This document shows positions 33,475-41,630 of a stretch of 64,000 nucleotides of DNA, one piece after another. Source of the DNA: Solirubrobacteraceae bacterium (GTDB lineage Bacteria; Actinomycetota; Thermoleophilia; Solirubrobacterales; Solirubrobacteraceae); assembly GCA_031177685.1 (NCBI GenBank), contig JAPSGI010000014.1:1-64000 (forward strand), read 5' to 3'. The notes under the pieces were generated by a model. The model made no database searches. It was not told the DNA's origin and worked only from the letters and a program-made list of their open reading frames with translations. A program made the translations under genes and the position numbers. Every line of letters begins with the position of its first letter. The stretch's first letter is position 1.

Positions 33475-34671
33475 TCACATGCGCAACAACGCGACCGTGG
33501 AGCCGGCCGCGAGCGGGCCGTCCCCGGGCGGGACCAGCGCGAGGCCGTCCGCCCCCACCAGCGAGGACAGGATGTGCGAGCCCTGGGGGCCGGTCGGAGT
33601 CGCGACGAGCACACCGGAAGGGTCCGTCGTTAACGCGACCCGGACGGCCTGCTCGCGGTCGCGCGAGCGCTGGACGTCCGCGGCGAGCCGCGCGCTGCGC
33701 GGCGCCTCGGGCTGCGCCCCCTGCAGCGCGCGCAGGGCGGGACGCGCGAACAGCGAGAAGCAGACGGCGGCCGAGACGGGGTTGCCGGGCAGGCCGAACG
33801 CCAGCTTCCCGTCCCGCACGCCGAACCAGACCGGCTTGCCGGGCTTCAGCGCGACGCGCCAGAAGCGCTCCTGCACGCCCAGGGCGTCCAGCGCCGCCTT
33901 GACGTGGTCGTGGCGACCCACCGAGACGCCGCCGGAGATGACGAGCAGGTCGGCCGCCTGCAGCGCGCCGCCCAGCGCCGCCTCCGTGGCCGCGCGGTCG
34001 TCGCCGACGTGCCGCGCGGCGACGATCTCCGCGCCCGCGGTGGCGGCCAGCGCCGTGAGGACGGTCGCATTGGAGTTGTGGATCTGTCCGGGGGCGAGAG
34101 GCGCGCCGGGCGCGACGAGCTCGTCGCCCGTGACGACGATCGCCAGCCGGGGGCGGCGCGCGCAACGCAGGGTGGCCCGTCCGGCCGCCACGGCGGCGCC
34201 CAGCTCGCCGGGGCCGAGCGTCGTGCCGCGTGCCAGCACGACCTGTCCCGCGCGCACGTCCTCGCCGGCGCGGCGCACGTTCGCGCCCGCGGCCACGTCG
34301 CGGTCGAGGACCACGGCGCCGTCGCGCTCCTCGCTGACGTGCTCGAGCGGCACGACCGCGCCCGCGCCGGCGGGCACCGGCGCGCCGGTGGAGATCCGCA
34401 CGGCCTCGCCCTCGGCCGGACCGCGCGCGGCCGGCCGCCCGGCGCGCGCCTCGTCCACCACCCGCAGCGCCCGGCCGGCGGGCCCGGGACGGACCGCGAA
34501 CCCGTCCATCGCCGAGTTGTCGAAGGGCGGGACGTCGGCGCCGGCCGTCACGTCCTCGGCCAGCACGCGGCCGAGGGCGTCGCCCGCCGCGAGCTCCTCG
34601 TCGCCGAGCGGCGCCGGCACCGCCGCGGCGACGGCGGCTCGCGCCTGCGCCAGTGTCAGGAGCCCGCTCAC
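33475..34671 (-). CDS. moeA: Molybdopterin molybdenumtransferase
   Basis: Protein of 398 residues. It has the N-terminal PPFDNSAMDGFAVR motif, RISTGAPVPAGAGAVVPLE, the MoCF fold segments LAIVVTGDELV, QIHNSNATVLTALA and LLVISGGVSVGRHDHVK, then KPGKPVWFG and LPGNPVSAAVCFSLF, and a beta-rich C-terminal domain. It inserts molybdate into adenylylated molybdopterin. No other molybdenum-cofactor gene or molybdoenzyme lies in the window. GTG 34671 is the start; it is divergent from the next gene by about 60 bases. Confidence 0.94.
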   Translation of the reverse strand: MSGLLTLAQARAAVAAAVPAPLGDEELAAGDALGRVLAEDVTAGADVPPFDNSAMDGFAVRPGPAGRALRVVDEARAGRPAARGPAEGEAVRISTGAPVPAGAGAVVPLEHVSEERDGAVVLDRDVAAGANVRRAGEDVRAGQVVLARGTTLGPGELGAAVAAGRATLRCARRPRLAIVVTGDELVAPGAPLAPGQIHNSNATVLTALAATAGAEIVAARHVGDDRAATEAALGGALQAADLLVISGGVSVGRHDHVKAALDALGVQERFWRVALKPGKPVWFGVRDGKLAFGLPGNPVSAAVCFSLFARPALRALQGAQPEAPRSARLAADVQRSRDREQAVRVALTTDPSGVLVATPTGPQGSHILSSLVGADGLALVPPGDGPLAAGSTVALLRM

Positions 34672-34734
34672 AGCGGCATTCTCGCGCGCGAACCGCCCCA
34701 CGGCGTCCCCGTCCGCTGCGATGATCGTGTCCCG

Positions 34735-35733
34735 ATGCTCGCTCGCTCCGGTCCTCGACGCCCCCGTCCGCTCGCCGACCCCGTCGTCGCGGCGCTCGCC
34801 GCCCGCACGGACGACGTGGCGCGCCGCTGGCTCGTCGCGCTGGTCGAGGGCCGCCCGCTGGAGGATGCGGCCGCCCTTCCGCTCGGCGAGATCGCCGCCG
34901 CCGGTCCCGCGCTGTGCGAAGCCGTCCTCGACGCGGTCGCGTCCGATCCGGCGCTGGCCGCCCTGGCCGAGGGTGCGGGCGAGGACCATGCCGCGCTGTT
35001 CGCGCGTCTCGCCGGCGCCGGCGGCGGTCCTGCGCTCGTCGGCGCGGCGGAGGCGCTGCGGCGCGCCGTGCTGCAGTCCGCGGAGGACGAGCTGTCGCGC
35101 TCGGAGTCGCACGTCCTCGCCGACCTCTCCGACCGCCTCGCGCACGTCTGCGCGCACCTGGCCGCCGCCGCGATGGGCGCCGGCGCGACGGACGGCAAGG
35201 TCGCGTCGCCGCGCCCCGTCGACCTCGTGCCGACGCAGCCGGAAGAGCCGCCGGCCTCCGCGCCGCTCTGGCTGGCCGCGCTCGAACGCCGCCTGGCCGA
35301 CGGGGGACGCTTCGCGCTGCTGCTGGTGGAGCTCGACGGCGCCGAACGGCTGCGCCTGGCCGAGGGCGAGGAGGCCGCGCGCGAGCTGTTCGCGCGTACG
35401 GGCCGCGCCGTGCGCGGGGCCCTGCGCCGCGTCGACCTGCTGGCGCACGAGGACGACGGGCGCATGTGGGTGATCGCCCCGGACGCCGCGCGCGCCGGCG
35501 CGGGCGCCCTGGCGGACCGTGTGGCCACGGCCGTGGAGAGCGCCGCCTCGGCGCGCGGCGTCCCGCTCACGGCCTCGATCGGGATCGCGCTGTTCCCCGA
35601 CGACGGTCGCGACGCCGCCGCGCTCACGGGCCACGCCGAGGAGGCCACCCTGGCGGCCCGCGCCGCCGGGGTTCGCGTGGCGGGCGAGCCCGACGACCGC
35701 CCGTTCGCGAGCGGCCCGCGGCTCGTCCACTGA
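34735..35733 (+). CDS. Degenerate GGDEF-domain protein
   Basis: Protein of 332 residues. An all-helical N-terminal part (residues 1-150) has no known sensor motif. From about residue 180 the sequence follows the diguanylate cyclase fold: FALLLVELDGAERLR in place of the LDxDxFKxxND segment, then LRRVDLLAHEDDGRMWVIAP where the GGDEF signature should be, and PLTASIGIALFPDDGRDAAAL, the well-conserved GIA block. With HEDDG instead of GGDEF it is unlikely to make c-di-GMP. It may bind nucleotides or act in protein-protein signalling, perhaps with the nearby REC-EAL protein. Confidence 0.7.
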   Translation: MLARSGPRRPRPLADPVVAALAARTDDVARRWLVALVEGRPLEDAAALPLGEIAAAGPALCEAVLDAVASDPALAALAEGAGEDHAALFARLAGAGGGPALVGAAEALRRAVLQSAEDELSRSESHVLADLSDRLAHVCAHLAAAAMGAGATDGKVASPRPVDLVPTQPEEPPASAPLWLAALERRLADGGRFALLLVELDGAERLRLAEGEEAARELFARTGRAVRGALRRVDLLAHEDDGRMWVIAPDAARAGAGALADRVATAVESAASARGVPLTASIGIALFPDDGRDAAALTGHAEEATLAARAAGVRVAGEPDDRPFASGPRLVH

Positions 35734-35746
35734 AGGACGGCCGGGG

Positions 35747-36478
35747 TCAGCGCGCGCGTTTGAGCGCGACGCGGCCGACGGCGATGGCGCCGACGTAGTC
35801 CTTGCCGTTGAAGCGCAGCGCGCGCGACGCGGGCATCGTCAGGTCCCACGCGGCGCCGTTGGCGTAGGGGCCGCGGTCGACCACGGGCGCGCGGATCGTG
35901 CGGCCGCGGTAGTAGAACTCGATCAGCGTCCCGCAGGGCAGCGTCTTGTGGGCCACGCCCACGGTCGCGCGCGTCAGGATCGTCCCGCAGGCCGTCCGCG
36001 TCCCGTAGAAGCCGGGACCGAAGTGCGTCGCGATGGCGGCGCCGTACACCGTCATCCGCGCCGTGGGCGCGGTCGCGCTCGCGGCGGCGGCCGCCCCGGA
36101 GGCGATGGCGCGCAGCGTCACGCGTCCCATCCGGTCGGCCTTCCAGGCGGCGGCGAAGGCGCCGCGAGACCCGGCGCGCGCCGTGGCGACGGTGACCCAG
36201 CCCGCGGCGGGATCGCGGCGCTGGACCAGGACCGTGGTCCCGGCGCGCGCCGCGTCGAGGTGCCCCGAGATCCGCTGCCGGCGTCCGAGCAGCGCGCCGC
36301 GCGCAGCGCGCAGCGAGCCGGCGGCCGCTTCTCGTGCCGGAGCGTCGCCAGACTGGCTCGCGGCGCCGGGCTCGGGCGCCGCCGTGCCGCCGTGGGCGGG
36401 GGCGGCGGCGGGCAGGGCGGCGCCGGCGCTCAGGCAGAGCGCGGCGGCCAGCGTCGCTTTCGCGGTGCGCGTCTTCAT
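35747..36478 (-). CDS. Secreted RlpA-like double-psi beta-barrel protein
   Basis: Protein of 243 residues with a clear signal peptide (KTRTAKATLAAALCLSAGAALPAAAPAHG). Residues about 60-130 form a beta-rich domain, then the RlpA-like DPBB domain: ATHFGPGFYGTRTACG, VAHKTLPCGTLIEFYYRG, VVDRGPYANGAAWDLT. The Asp in VDRGPY is the catalytic residue in lytic transglycosylase members. It is likely a septal or cell-wall remodelling protein. Expression is controlled by the c-di-AMP riboswitch just upstream. Confidence 0.86.
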   Translation of the reverse strand: MKTRTAKATLAAALCLSAGAALPAAAPAHGGTAAPEPGAASQSGDAPAREAAAGSLRAARGALLGRRQRISGHLDAARAGTTVLVQRRDPAAGWVTVATARAGSRGAFAAAWKADRMGRVTLRAIASGAAAAASATAPTARMTVYGAAIATHFGPGFYGTRTACGTILTRATVGVAHKTLPCGTLIEFYYRGRTIRAPVVDRGPYANGAAWDLTMPASRALRFNGKDYVGAIAVGRVALKRAR

Positions 36479-36494
36479 TCGCTTGTGCTCTCGT

Positions 36495-36650
36495 TCCTGC
36501 CTACGGGGTGAGCTGACGGGCTCGCGCGCACGCCTCTCGAGGCGCGGGCGCTACGACACGACAGGTGTCGATTCGCCCCGGCGGACCGCATGGTCCGCAG
36601 TGGGTCCCCCGCCCGGCGCGCCCAGGGACGCACCGGTTCGGCTGGAGCGC
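36495..36650 (-). ncRNA. Cyclic di-AMP riboswitch (ydaO/yuaA type)
   Basis: On the minus strand the leader of the RlpA-like gene has the ydaO core in order: CAGCCGAACCGGTGCG, GGGCGGGGGACCCA, a GCGGACC-AT-GCGGTCCGC hairpin, GGGGCGAATCGACACC, and GCGAGCCCGTCAGCTCACCC followed by CGTAGGC. A TATACT -10-like box at 36660-36655 precedes it by a few bases, suggesting transcription starts right at the riboswitch. It ends about 20 bases before the ATG. Confidence 0.88.
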
Positions 36651-36687
36651 GGCAGTATACGTAACCCCTGGACGGGAAGCCCGGCGG

Positions 36688-37017
36688 CTACGGGCGGGGG
36701 AGGCGCTTCACGGCGCCGCGCAGCGCCTTGGCGCCGAACTTCAGGCCCAGCTCGGCGAGCTCGCCCGCCGCCTGGATCGCGGTGCCGACCAGCTCCACGC
36801 CCTCGGGCGGGCTGGCGGGCCGCTCGCCCGGCGTGGAGCTCGCCGCGTCCGTGGCCGCGGACGGCCGCACGCCCCGCAGGCGCGCCTCCGGCTTCGTCGC
36901 AGGCTTGGTCGGGGGCTTCGGGGTCTTCCCGTCGCGCCGAGCGCTGCGCCGCTGCGGGCGCTTGGCGGGCAGGCTGCCGAGGACCTCCCCGCCGCGCTGA
37001 TCGTCGCGATCGGTCAT
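36688..37017 (-). CDS. Hypothetical basic protein with helical C-terminus
   Basis: Protein of 109 residues from ATG 37017 (116 from ATG 37038). The first 70 residues are Lys/Arg/Pro-rich and likely disordered (KRPQRRSARRDGKTPKPPTK). The last 40 form an amphipathic helix region, GVELVGTAIQAAGELAELGL followed by KFGAKALRGAVKRLPRP. Comparable proteins in Thermoleophilia are uncharacterised. A TTGACG at 37057-37052 could be its -35 box. Coding is supported by the conserved-looking hydrophobic helix; function unknown. Confidence 0.55.
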   Translation of the reverse strand: MTDRDDQRGGEVLGSLPAKRPQRRSARRDGKTPKPPTKPATKPEARLRGVRPSAATDAASSTPGERPASPPEGVELVGTAIQAAGELAELGLKFGAKALRGAVKRLPRP

Positions 37018-37157
37018 CCGCGACACATCATCGCGCAAAGAGCGGGTACTCCGTCAAGCGGACCCTGGTCGTTGCCGATTGGGAGAAAGATGCTGCACGG
37101 CGAGGCGCAACTTGAAACGAAGTACCGCGTTGCACGTAGTGGATACAAGGCGCCTCG

Positions 37158-37186
37158 TTGACTTCAAAAAGTAAAGCGCCTATCAT
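37158..37186 (+). promoter_or_regulatory. Near-consensus sigma-70 promoter of rpoD
   Basis: TTGACT (37158-37163), a 17-base spacer and TATCAT (37181-37186) make a housekeeping-type promoter in an AT-richer stretch that stands out from its surroundings. The transcript would start near 37193 and give a leader of about 100 bases ahead of the sigma factor gene. This is the clearest promoter in the window and suggests autoregulated, high-level transcription. Confidence 0.75.
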
Positions 37187-37292
37187 GAGAACGTATGTTT
37201 GAGTGGGGCGGACTGGCTTCAGCCGCCACCTCTCATTGACCCCCCAGCCGTGACGCGCGCGCACCAGCGCCCGGCTCGAGAAACGGAAAGCG

Positions 37293-38396
37293 ATGTCTGT
37301 AGCGGAACTGCAAGAACTGGAAGAGATCAAGGGGCTGATCGTCAAGGGCCAGCAGCTCGGCGTGCTCACGCACGCCGAGGTCGATCAGGCCGTGGCCGAG
37401 CTCGACGTGGACGAGGGGGACGTCGAAGAGCTCAAGGGCTGGCTGGAGCGATCGGAGATCGAGCTCGTCGACGACGTGGACCCGGCGCTGGCCGCGGCCA
37501 ACGAGGTCGAGCGCGCCCCCGACAAGCGCGGGCGCCGGCGCGCCAAGACGCCGCTGGACCTCAAGCCGGACATGACGACCGACTCCCTTCAGCTGTTCCT
37601 GAAGGACATCGGCAAGGTGCGGCTGCTGACGGCGCAGGAGGAGGTCGACCTGGCCAAGCGCATCGAGCGCGGGGACCTGGACGCCAAGCAGAAGATGGTC
37701 GAGTCCAACCTGCGGCTCGTCGTCTCGATCGCCAAGAACTACCGCAACCAGGGTCTGCCGTTCCTGGACCTGATTCAGGAGGGCACGCTGGGCCTGGTCC
37801 GCGCGGCGGAGAAGTTCGACTACCGCAAGGGCTTCAAGTTCTCCACGTACGCGACCTGGTGGATCCGCCAGGCGATCGCGCGCGCCCTGGCCGACAAGGC
37901 GCGCACGATCCGCATCCCGGTCCACGTCGTCGAGAAGCTCAACAAGATCGGCCGCGCCGAGCGCAAGCTGGTCACCGAGCTGGGGCGCGAGCCGACCGCC
38001 GAGGAGATCGCCGACGTCACCGGCATCGAGCCCGAGGAGGTCGACTCGATCAAGCGCTCCGCGCAGGCCCCGGTCTCGCTCGAGAAGCCGGTGGGCGACG
38101 AGGAGGAGTCCGAGTTCGGCCAGTTCATCGCCGACGAGCGGGCCGAGTCGCCCTACGAGCGGGCCGCCGAGATCCTCACCAAGGAGGCGCTGCGCGAGGC
38201 CCTGGAGAACCTCTCCTACCGCGAGCGGCGCGTGCTGGAGCTGCGCTACGGGCTGGGCGGGGAGCACCCGCGCACGCTCGACGAGGTCGGGCGGACGTTC
38301 AACGTCACGCGCGAGCGCATCCGCCAGATCGAGAACCAGTCGCTCAAGAAGCTGCAGTCGCTGGCGGAAGCCCAGAAGCTGCGCGACGTCGCGTAA
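37293..38396 (+). CDS. rpoD: Primary RNA polymerase sigma factor
   Basis: Protein of 367 residues. The N-terminal region 1.1-like segment (residues 1-85) is acidic. Region 1.2 is [32 protein letters not shown], quoted here only as its position near residue 93. Region 2 carries [37 protein letters not shown] and the -10-recognition helix [16 protein letters not shown]. Region 3 and region 4 follow, with [11 protein letters not shown] and the -35 helix-turn-helix [20 protein letters not shown]. This is the full essential-sigma layout of SigA. It is followed at once by pilT and aim24 on the same strand. Confidence 0.96.
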   Translation: MSVAELQELEEIKGLIVKGQQLGVLTHAEVDQAVAELDVDEGDVEELKGWLERSEIELVDDVDPALAAANEVERAPDKRGRRRAKTPLDLKPDMTTDSLQLFLKDIGKVRLLTAQEEVDLAKRIERGDLDAKQKMVESNLRLVVSIAKNYRNQGLPFLDLIQEGTLGLVRAAEKFDYRKGFKFSTYATWWIRQAIARALADKARTIRIPVHVVEKLNKIGRAERKLVTELGREPTAEEIADVTGIEPEEVDSIKRSAQAPVSLEKPVGDEEESEFGQFIADERAESPYERAAEILTKEALREALENLSYRERRVLELRYGLGGEHPRTLDEVGRTFNVTRERIRQIENQSLKKLQSLAEAQKLRDVA

Positions 38397-38445
38397 GCGC
38401 GTCCAAATACGTCCAGGGGGCTAAGGCGCTCGTGGCCGGGCGCCG

Positions 38446-39597
38446 ATGCTCCCTGCGATGTTCGACGTAGACGCCTGCCTGCACCACCTGATCCAGGTCG
38501 AGGGCTCCGACCTGCACCTCAAGGTGCCGCTGCCTCCGCACGTGCGCGTGCACGGGCGCCTGGCGCCCATCCCGGACACCGAGCCGCTCACCCCCGACGA
38601 CACCAACGGGGCACTGCGCAAGATGCTCACCGACTCCGAGCGCTTCGACGAGTTCGACCGCGAGGGCGAGGTCGACTTCGCCTACGCGATCCCCGGCCTG
38701 GCGCGCTTCCGCGTCAACGCCTTCCGCCAGCGCGGCTCCATCTCGCTCGTGTGCCGCGCGATCCCCTTCTCGATCCGCTCGGTGGCCGAGCTCAACCTGC
38801 CGCCGGCGATCACGGAGCTGGCCGAGGAGGAGCGCGGCATCGTCCTGCTCACCGGCACCACCGGCTCGGGGAAGTCGACGACGCTGGCCGCGATCGTCGA
38901 CCACATCAACCGCAACCACTCGCGCCACATCGTCACGATCGAGGACCCGATCGAGTACCTGCACCGCGACCGCACCTCGATCGTCAACCAGCGCGAGGTC
39001 GGCTTCGACACGACGAGCTTCAAGCGCGCCCTGCGACGCGTGCTGCGCCAGGACCCCGACGTGATCCTGATCGGCGAGATGCGCGACGAGGAGACCGTCC
39101 ACGCCGCGCTGTCGGCGGCGGAGACCGGCCACCTCGTGCTCTCCACGGTGCACACCGTGGACGCCACCGAGTCGATCAACCGCCTGCTGGACTTCTTTCC
39201 GCCCCACCAGCACGACCAGGCGCGGGCGATGATCGCGGGCACGCTGAAGGGCGTCGTCTCGCAGCGCCTGGTGCCGACCGTCGACGGGAACGGCCGCGTG
39301 GCGGTCTGCGAAGTCCTGCGCATGACCGGGCGGGCCCGGGACATGATCAAGGACCCGGCGCAGACCAATCGCCTTCACGAGGTGATCGAGGAGGGCGAGT
39401 ACTACGGGATGCAGACCTTCGACCAGGCCCTGCTGGAGCACCTGCAGGCCGGCCGCATCTCGATGGAGACGGCGCTGCGCGCCGCGACGTACCCGCACGA
39501 CTTCAAGCTGCTCGTCTCCGCCGACGGGCGCCGCGGCACCTCGATGGACGACCTCCAGGACGCCACCGAGCGCGCCGCCGCCGTCCCGTCCTCTTGA
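38446..39597 (+). CDS. pilT: PilT-type twitching/secretion ATPase
   Basis: Hexameric ATPase family protein of 383 residues. The N-terminal PAS-like domain (GSDLHLKVPLPPHVRVHGRL) leads to Walker A GTTGSGKST (137-145), the Asp box IVTIEDPIEYLH, Walker B VILIGEMRDEET and the His box AETGHLVLSTVHTVDA. The AIRNLIRE motif typical of PilT is replaced by a divergent C-terminus. No pilin, pilB, pilC or pilM gene is nearby. The alternative start ATG 38458 would remove four residues. It probably shares transcription with rpoD and the AIM24 gene. Confidence 0.9.
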   Translation: MLPAMFDVDACLHHLIQVEGSDLHLKVPLPPHVRVHGRLAPIPDTEPLTPDDTNGALRKMLTDSERFDEFDREGEVDFAYAIPGLARFRVNAFRQRGSISLVCRAIPFSIRSVAELNLPPAITELAEEERGIVLLTGTTGSGKSTTLAAIVDHINRNHSRHIVTIEDPIEYLHRDRTSIVNQREVGFDTTSFKRALRRVLRQDPDVILIGEMRDEETVHAALSAAETGHLVLSTVHTVDATESINRLLDFFPPHQHDQARAMIAGTLKGVVSQRLVPTVDGNGRVAVCEVLRMTGRARDMIKDPAQTNRLHEVIEEGEYYGMQTFDQALLEHLQAGRISMETALRAATYPHDFKLLVSADGRRGTSMDDLQDATERAAAVPSS

Positions 39598-39638
39598 CGT
39601 ACCCTCCGGGGAAACGTCTCGGAAAGGACTGATCTCGC

Positions 39639-40358
39639 GTGCAGACGACCCTGGCCCAGTTCAACGAAGTCGAGTCTCAGAACGCCTTCAGCCTGCAGAA
39701 CTCCAAGCTGCTGAAGGTCGAGCTCAACCAGGTCACGATCCAGGCCAAGCTGGGCTCGATGGTGGCCTACCAGGGCGCCGTCACGTTCGAGCACGCGGGC
39801 TCCGGGGGCATGGGGCGGATGCTCAAGAAGGCCGTCACCGGCGAAGGCCAGAGCCTCATGAAGATCACCGGGGAGGGCGAGGTCTTCCTGGCCGACCAGG
39901 CCCAGGACATCCACCTCATCTACCTCGAGGACGACTTCATCACGGTGAACGGCCCCAACCTGCTGGCCTTCGACACCGGCATCGACTGGGACATCAAGCG
40001 GGTCGAGGGCGCCAGCGGGATGATGGGCGGCGGGCTGTTCAACACGGAGCTCAAGGGCACGGGCTGGGTGGCGATCCTGTCCGACGGCCCGCCCGTGCTG
40101 CTGAACGTGGCGAGCGCGCCGACCTTCGCCGACGCGCAGGCCGCCATCACGTGGTCCTCGGGCGTGACGACGTCGATCAAGACCGACGTCAACCTCAAGA
40201 CGCTCGTCGGCCGCGGCTCGGGCGAGACGATCCAGATGGCCTTCGCCGGCCAGGGCTGGGTGCTCATGCAGCCCTCCGAGGGGCGCATCGCCGCGGCGGC
40301 CACGGCGGGCGGCGGCGGCGGCGCGGGCGGCGGCCTGGGCAAGCTGCTCAGCGGCTGA
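39639..40358 (+). CDS. AIM24 family protein
   Basis: Protein of 239 residues starting at GTG 39639. It follows the AIM24/TIGR00266 beta-rich fold: LLKVELNQVTIQAKLGSMVAYQG, a glycine-rich loop GSGGMGRMLKKAVTGEGQSLM, GEVFLADQAQDIHLI, FDTGIDWDI and the repeated LKGTGWVAILSDGPPVLL. The C-terminus is a glycine run (AGGGGGAGGG) then LGKLLSG. Family members are widespread and uncharacterised in bacteria. It sits 41 bases after pilT and is likely its operon partner. Confidence 0.88.
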   Translation: MQTTLAQFNEVESQNAFSLQNSKLLKVELNQVTIQAKLGSMVAYQGAVTFEHAGSGGMGRMLKKAVTGEGQSLMKITGEGEVFLADQAQDIHLIYLEDDFITVNGPNLLAFDTGIDWDIKRVEGASGMMGGGLFNTELKGTGWVAILSDGPPVLLNVASAPTFADAQAAITWSSGVTTSIKTDVNLKTLVGRGSGETIQMAFAGQGWVLMQPSEGRIAAAATAGGGGGAGGGLGKLLSG

Positions 40359-40372
40359 AGGGCCGCGCCGGC

Positions 40373-40825
40373 TCAGGCGAGCGAGCCCGCCGGGGCCAGC
40401 CACACGGACTCGAACTCCATGACGTCGGCGAGCGTGTCGTAGTCGCGGTCGTAATGCAGCACCGCGGCTCCGATCTCCTGTGCCGCGGCGGCCACGATGT
40501 AATCGACGAGCGGGATGCGTTGCGCGCCGGCGGAGCGGCGCGCCAGCGTGCGCATCGCCGCCTCTGCGGCACGCAGGACCGCCCGGGTAAGCGGCGCGGG
40601 CCGCACCGCCGAAAGCGCTTCTGCCAGGCTGTCGAAGCTCTCGCCGCTGCGCGCGGCGAGCAGGATCTCGAGCCGTACCGCCGGAGACAGGCGCAGGCGG
40701 TCGGCGAGGATCGCCTCCGTCCACCTGCCGCGCACCTCTGCGTGATGGCCGCGCGACCACGCTGAAGTGTCGACGACGAGCGGCAGCTCGCCCCACGGAT
40801 CGGGGCTACTCGGCCCGCCAGGCAC
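40373..40825 (-). CDS. VapC-like PIN-domain ribonuclease toxin
   Basis: Protein of about 150 residues. PIN acidic residues are present: D19 in LVVDTSAWSRG, E in VRLEILLAA, D in PLVDYIVAAAA, and D in HYDRDYDTLA. These build the metal site that cleaves RNA. It overlaps the upstream antitoxin gene by about 20 bases if translation starts at GTG 40825; no other accepted start lies near the fold, though CTG at LPLVVD is possible. Arrangement, size and order are those of VapBC modules. Confidence 0.85.
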   Translation of the reverse strand: MPGGPSSPDPWGELPLVVDTSAWSRGHHAEVRGRWTEAILADRLRLSPAVRLEILLAARSGESFDSLAEALSAVRPAPLTRAVLRAAEAAMRTLARRSAGAQRIPLVDYIVAAAAQEIGAAVLHYDRDYDTLADVMEFESVWLAPAGSLA

Positions 40826-41087
40826 GCCGCTTGCCTTCGCGCAACGCAGCCCAATCGATCGGCGCGGCGCCGGGCTCCTCGAAGGTGCGTGCGAGGCGCT
40901 CGAGGAGAGCGCGCCGCGCCGACTCGGAGGGCGCCGCACCCGACAGCTGGCGCGCCCCGGCGATCGCAAGGTCCCGCACCTGCCGCGAGCGGGACAGCCC
41001 GGCCGGAAGATGAGGCCGTGCCTCGCGCAGCGCACGCGAAAGCTCGCCATCCTCGGTGACCTGGATCCGGCGGTGTCGCGTCGGCAC
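40806..41087 (-). CDS. VapB-like antitoxin
   Basis: Protein of 93 residues starting at GTG 41087. The opening PTRHRRIQVTEDGELSRAL is compatible with a ribbon-helix-helix or similar DNA-binding dimer. The C-terminal part, LARTFEEPGAAPIDWAALRE, is the region expected to thread into the PIN toxin active site; it ends KRRAWRAE. The assignment rests mainly on gene order ahead of the toxin. It is preceded by direct repeats likely used for autoregulation. Confidence 0.72.
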   Translation of the reverse strand: MPTRHRRIQVTEDGELSRALREARPHLPAGLSRSRQVRDLAIAGARQLSGAAPSESARRALLERLARTFEEPGAAPIDWAALREGKRRAWRAE

Positions 41088-41095
41088 GGCAGAAG

Positions 41096-41114
41096 TGTAC
41101 CACCCCTGTACCAC
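41096..41114. promoter_or_regulatory. Direct repeat operator of the VapBC module
   Basis: TGTACCAC occurs at 41096-41103 and again at 41107-41114, a spacing of one helical turn (11 bp). The pair is 9-27 bases upstream of the antitoxin start, where autorepressor sites of toxin-antitoxin operons usually lie. A further related GGTAGGTGG follows. Confidence 0.5.
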
Positions 41115-41163
41115 CGCGCTGGTAGGTGGCCAGTTTAAAGGGCGGGTCCGTCCGGTGAGCAAA

Positions 41164-41187
41164 CTACGCTCGCGATCGCGAGCGTAG
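41164..41187. repeat. Perfect 24-base palindrome
   Basis: Arms CTACGCTCGCGA and its exact complement meet with no spacer. It lies about 75 bases upstream of the VapBC start, at the edge of the lower-G+C accessory zone. It could be a bidirectional terminator stem, an operator, or a recombination site; there is no adjoining T-run long enough for a standard terminator. The following 172 bases, to 41359, contain no gene I can support. Confidence 0.6.
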
Positions 41188-41359
41188 AAATTCCATCCGG
41201 CGCTCGTAGCATTGTGTATGCGCCCACCCGGCGGGCTTCACAGGTAGGCGCAAGAGCATGACGGTTCCCCCCACGACGACACCTACGCACTGCGGACTCT
41301 TTGCGACCCGGTTTAACGCCGACGGCCCCCGACCGGTGGTCGAGGACCGCGAGCGCTGT

Positions 41360-41560
41360 CTACGCCGCCTGGACTTCTTCGGTGGCGAGAGCCACCAGAA
41401 CCCACCAGAGCGGACCGTCGTCATCCGCTGCCGCGAGCGGCAGCCTCTCGCCCTGAGAACACGTTGCGGCAAGGCCCTTGGGCTCGCCGTAGTGTCCGAC
41501 CAGGACGTACGTCCCACGCAACGGGGCTGTCTCCCCCGGAGCGTGGCGCAGCACTGGCAT
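41360..41560 (-). CDS. Small hypothetical protein, 66 residues
   Basis: Starts at ATG 41560, five bases after an excellent Shine-Dalgarno GAGGTGAT. The product contains LRGTYVLVGHYGEPKGLAAT and DDDGPLWWVLVALATEE, suggesting a small beta sandwich. The opposite strand also has an open frame here (41258-41584) but with no ribosome-binding site and a basic, low-complexity product. A large stem-loop lies 30 bases upstream. Function unknown. Confidence 0.55.
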   Translation of the reverse strand: MPVLRHAPGETAPLRGTYVLVGHYGEPKGLAATCSQGERLPLAAADDDGPLWWVLVALATEEVQAA

Positions 41561-41590
41561 ACGCCATCACCTCGTTTCGGCTGATGGTCA

Positions 41591-41630
41591 CCCTGGTCCG
41601 TTGGCGGGTTGCACCGCTGACGGACCAGGG
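41591..41630. repeat. Inverted repeat, 11-base arms
   Basis: CCCTGGTCCGT (41591-41601) is matched exactly by ACGGACCAGGG (41620-41630), with an 18-base loop. Directly beyond lies a second small inverted pair, CACC-CGTTT-GGTG. The structure sits just upstream of the 66-residue gene and may be a regulatory leader hairpin or operator; it has no T-run. Confidence 0.55.

Noticed and set aside
41258-41584. Plus-strand 108-codon frame
   Set aside because: It has no Shine-Dalgarno and a low-complexity basic product; the opposite-strand 66-residue gene has both a good ribosome site and a more protein-like sequence.
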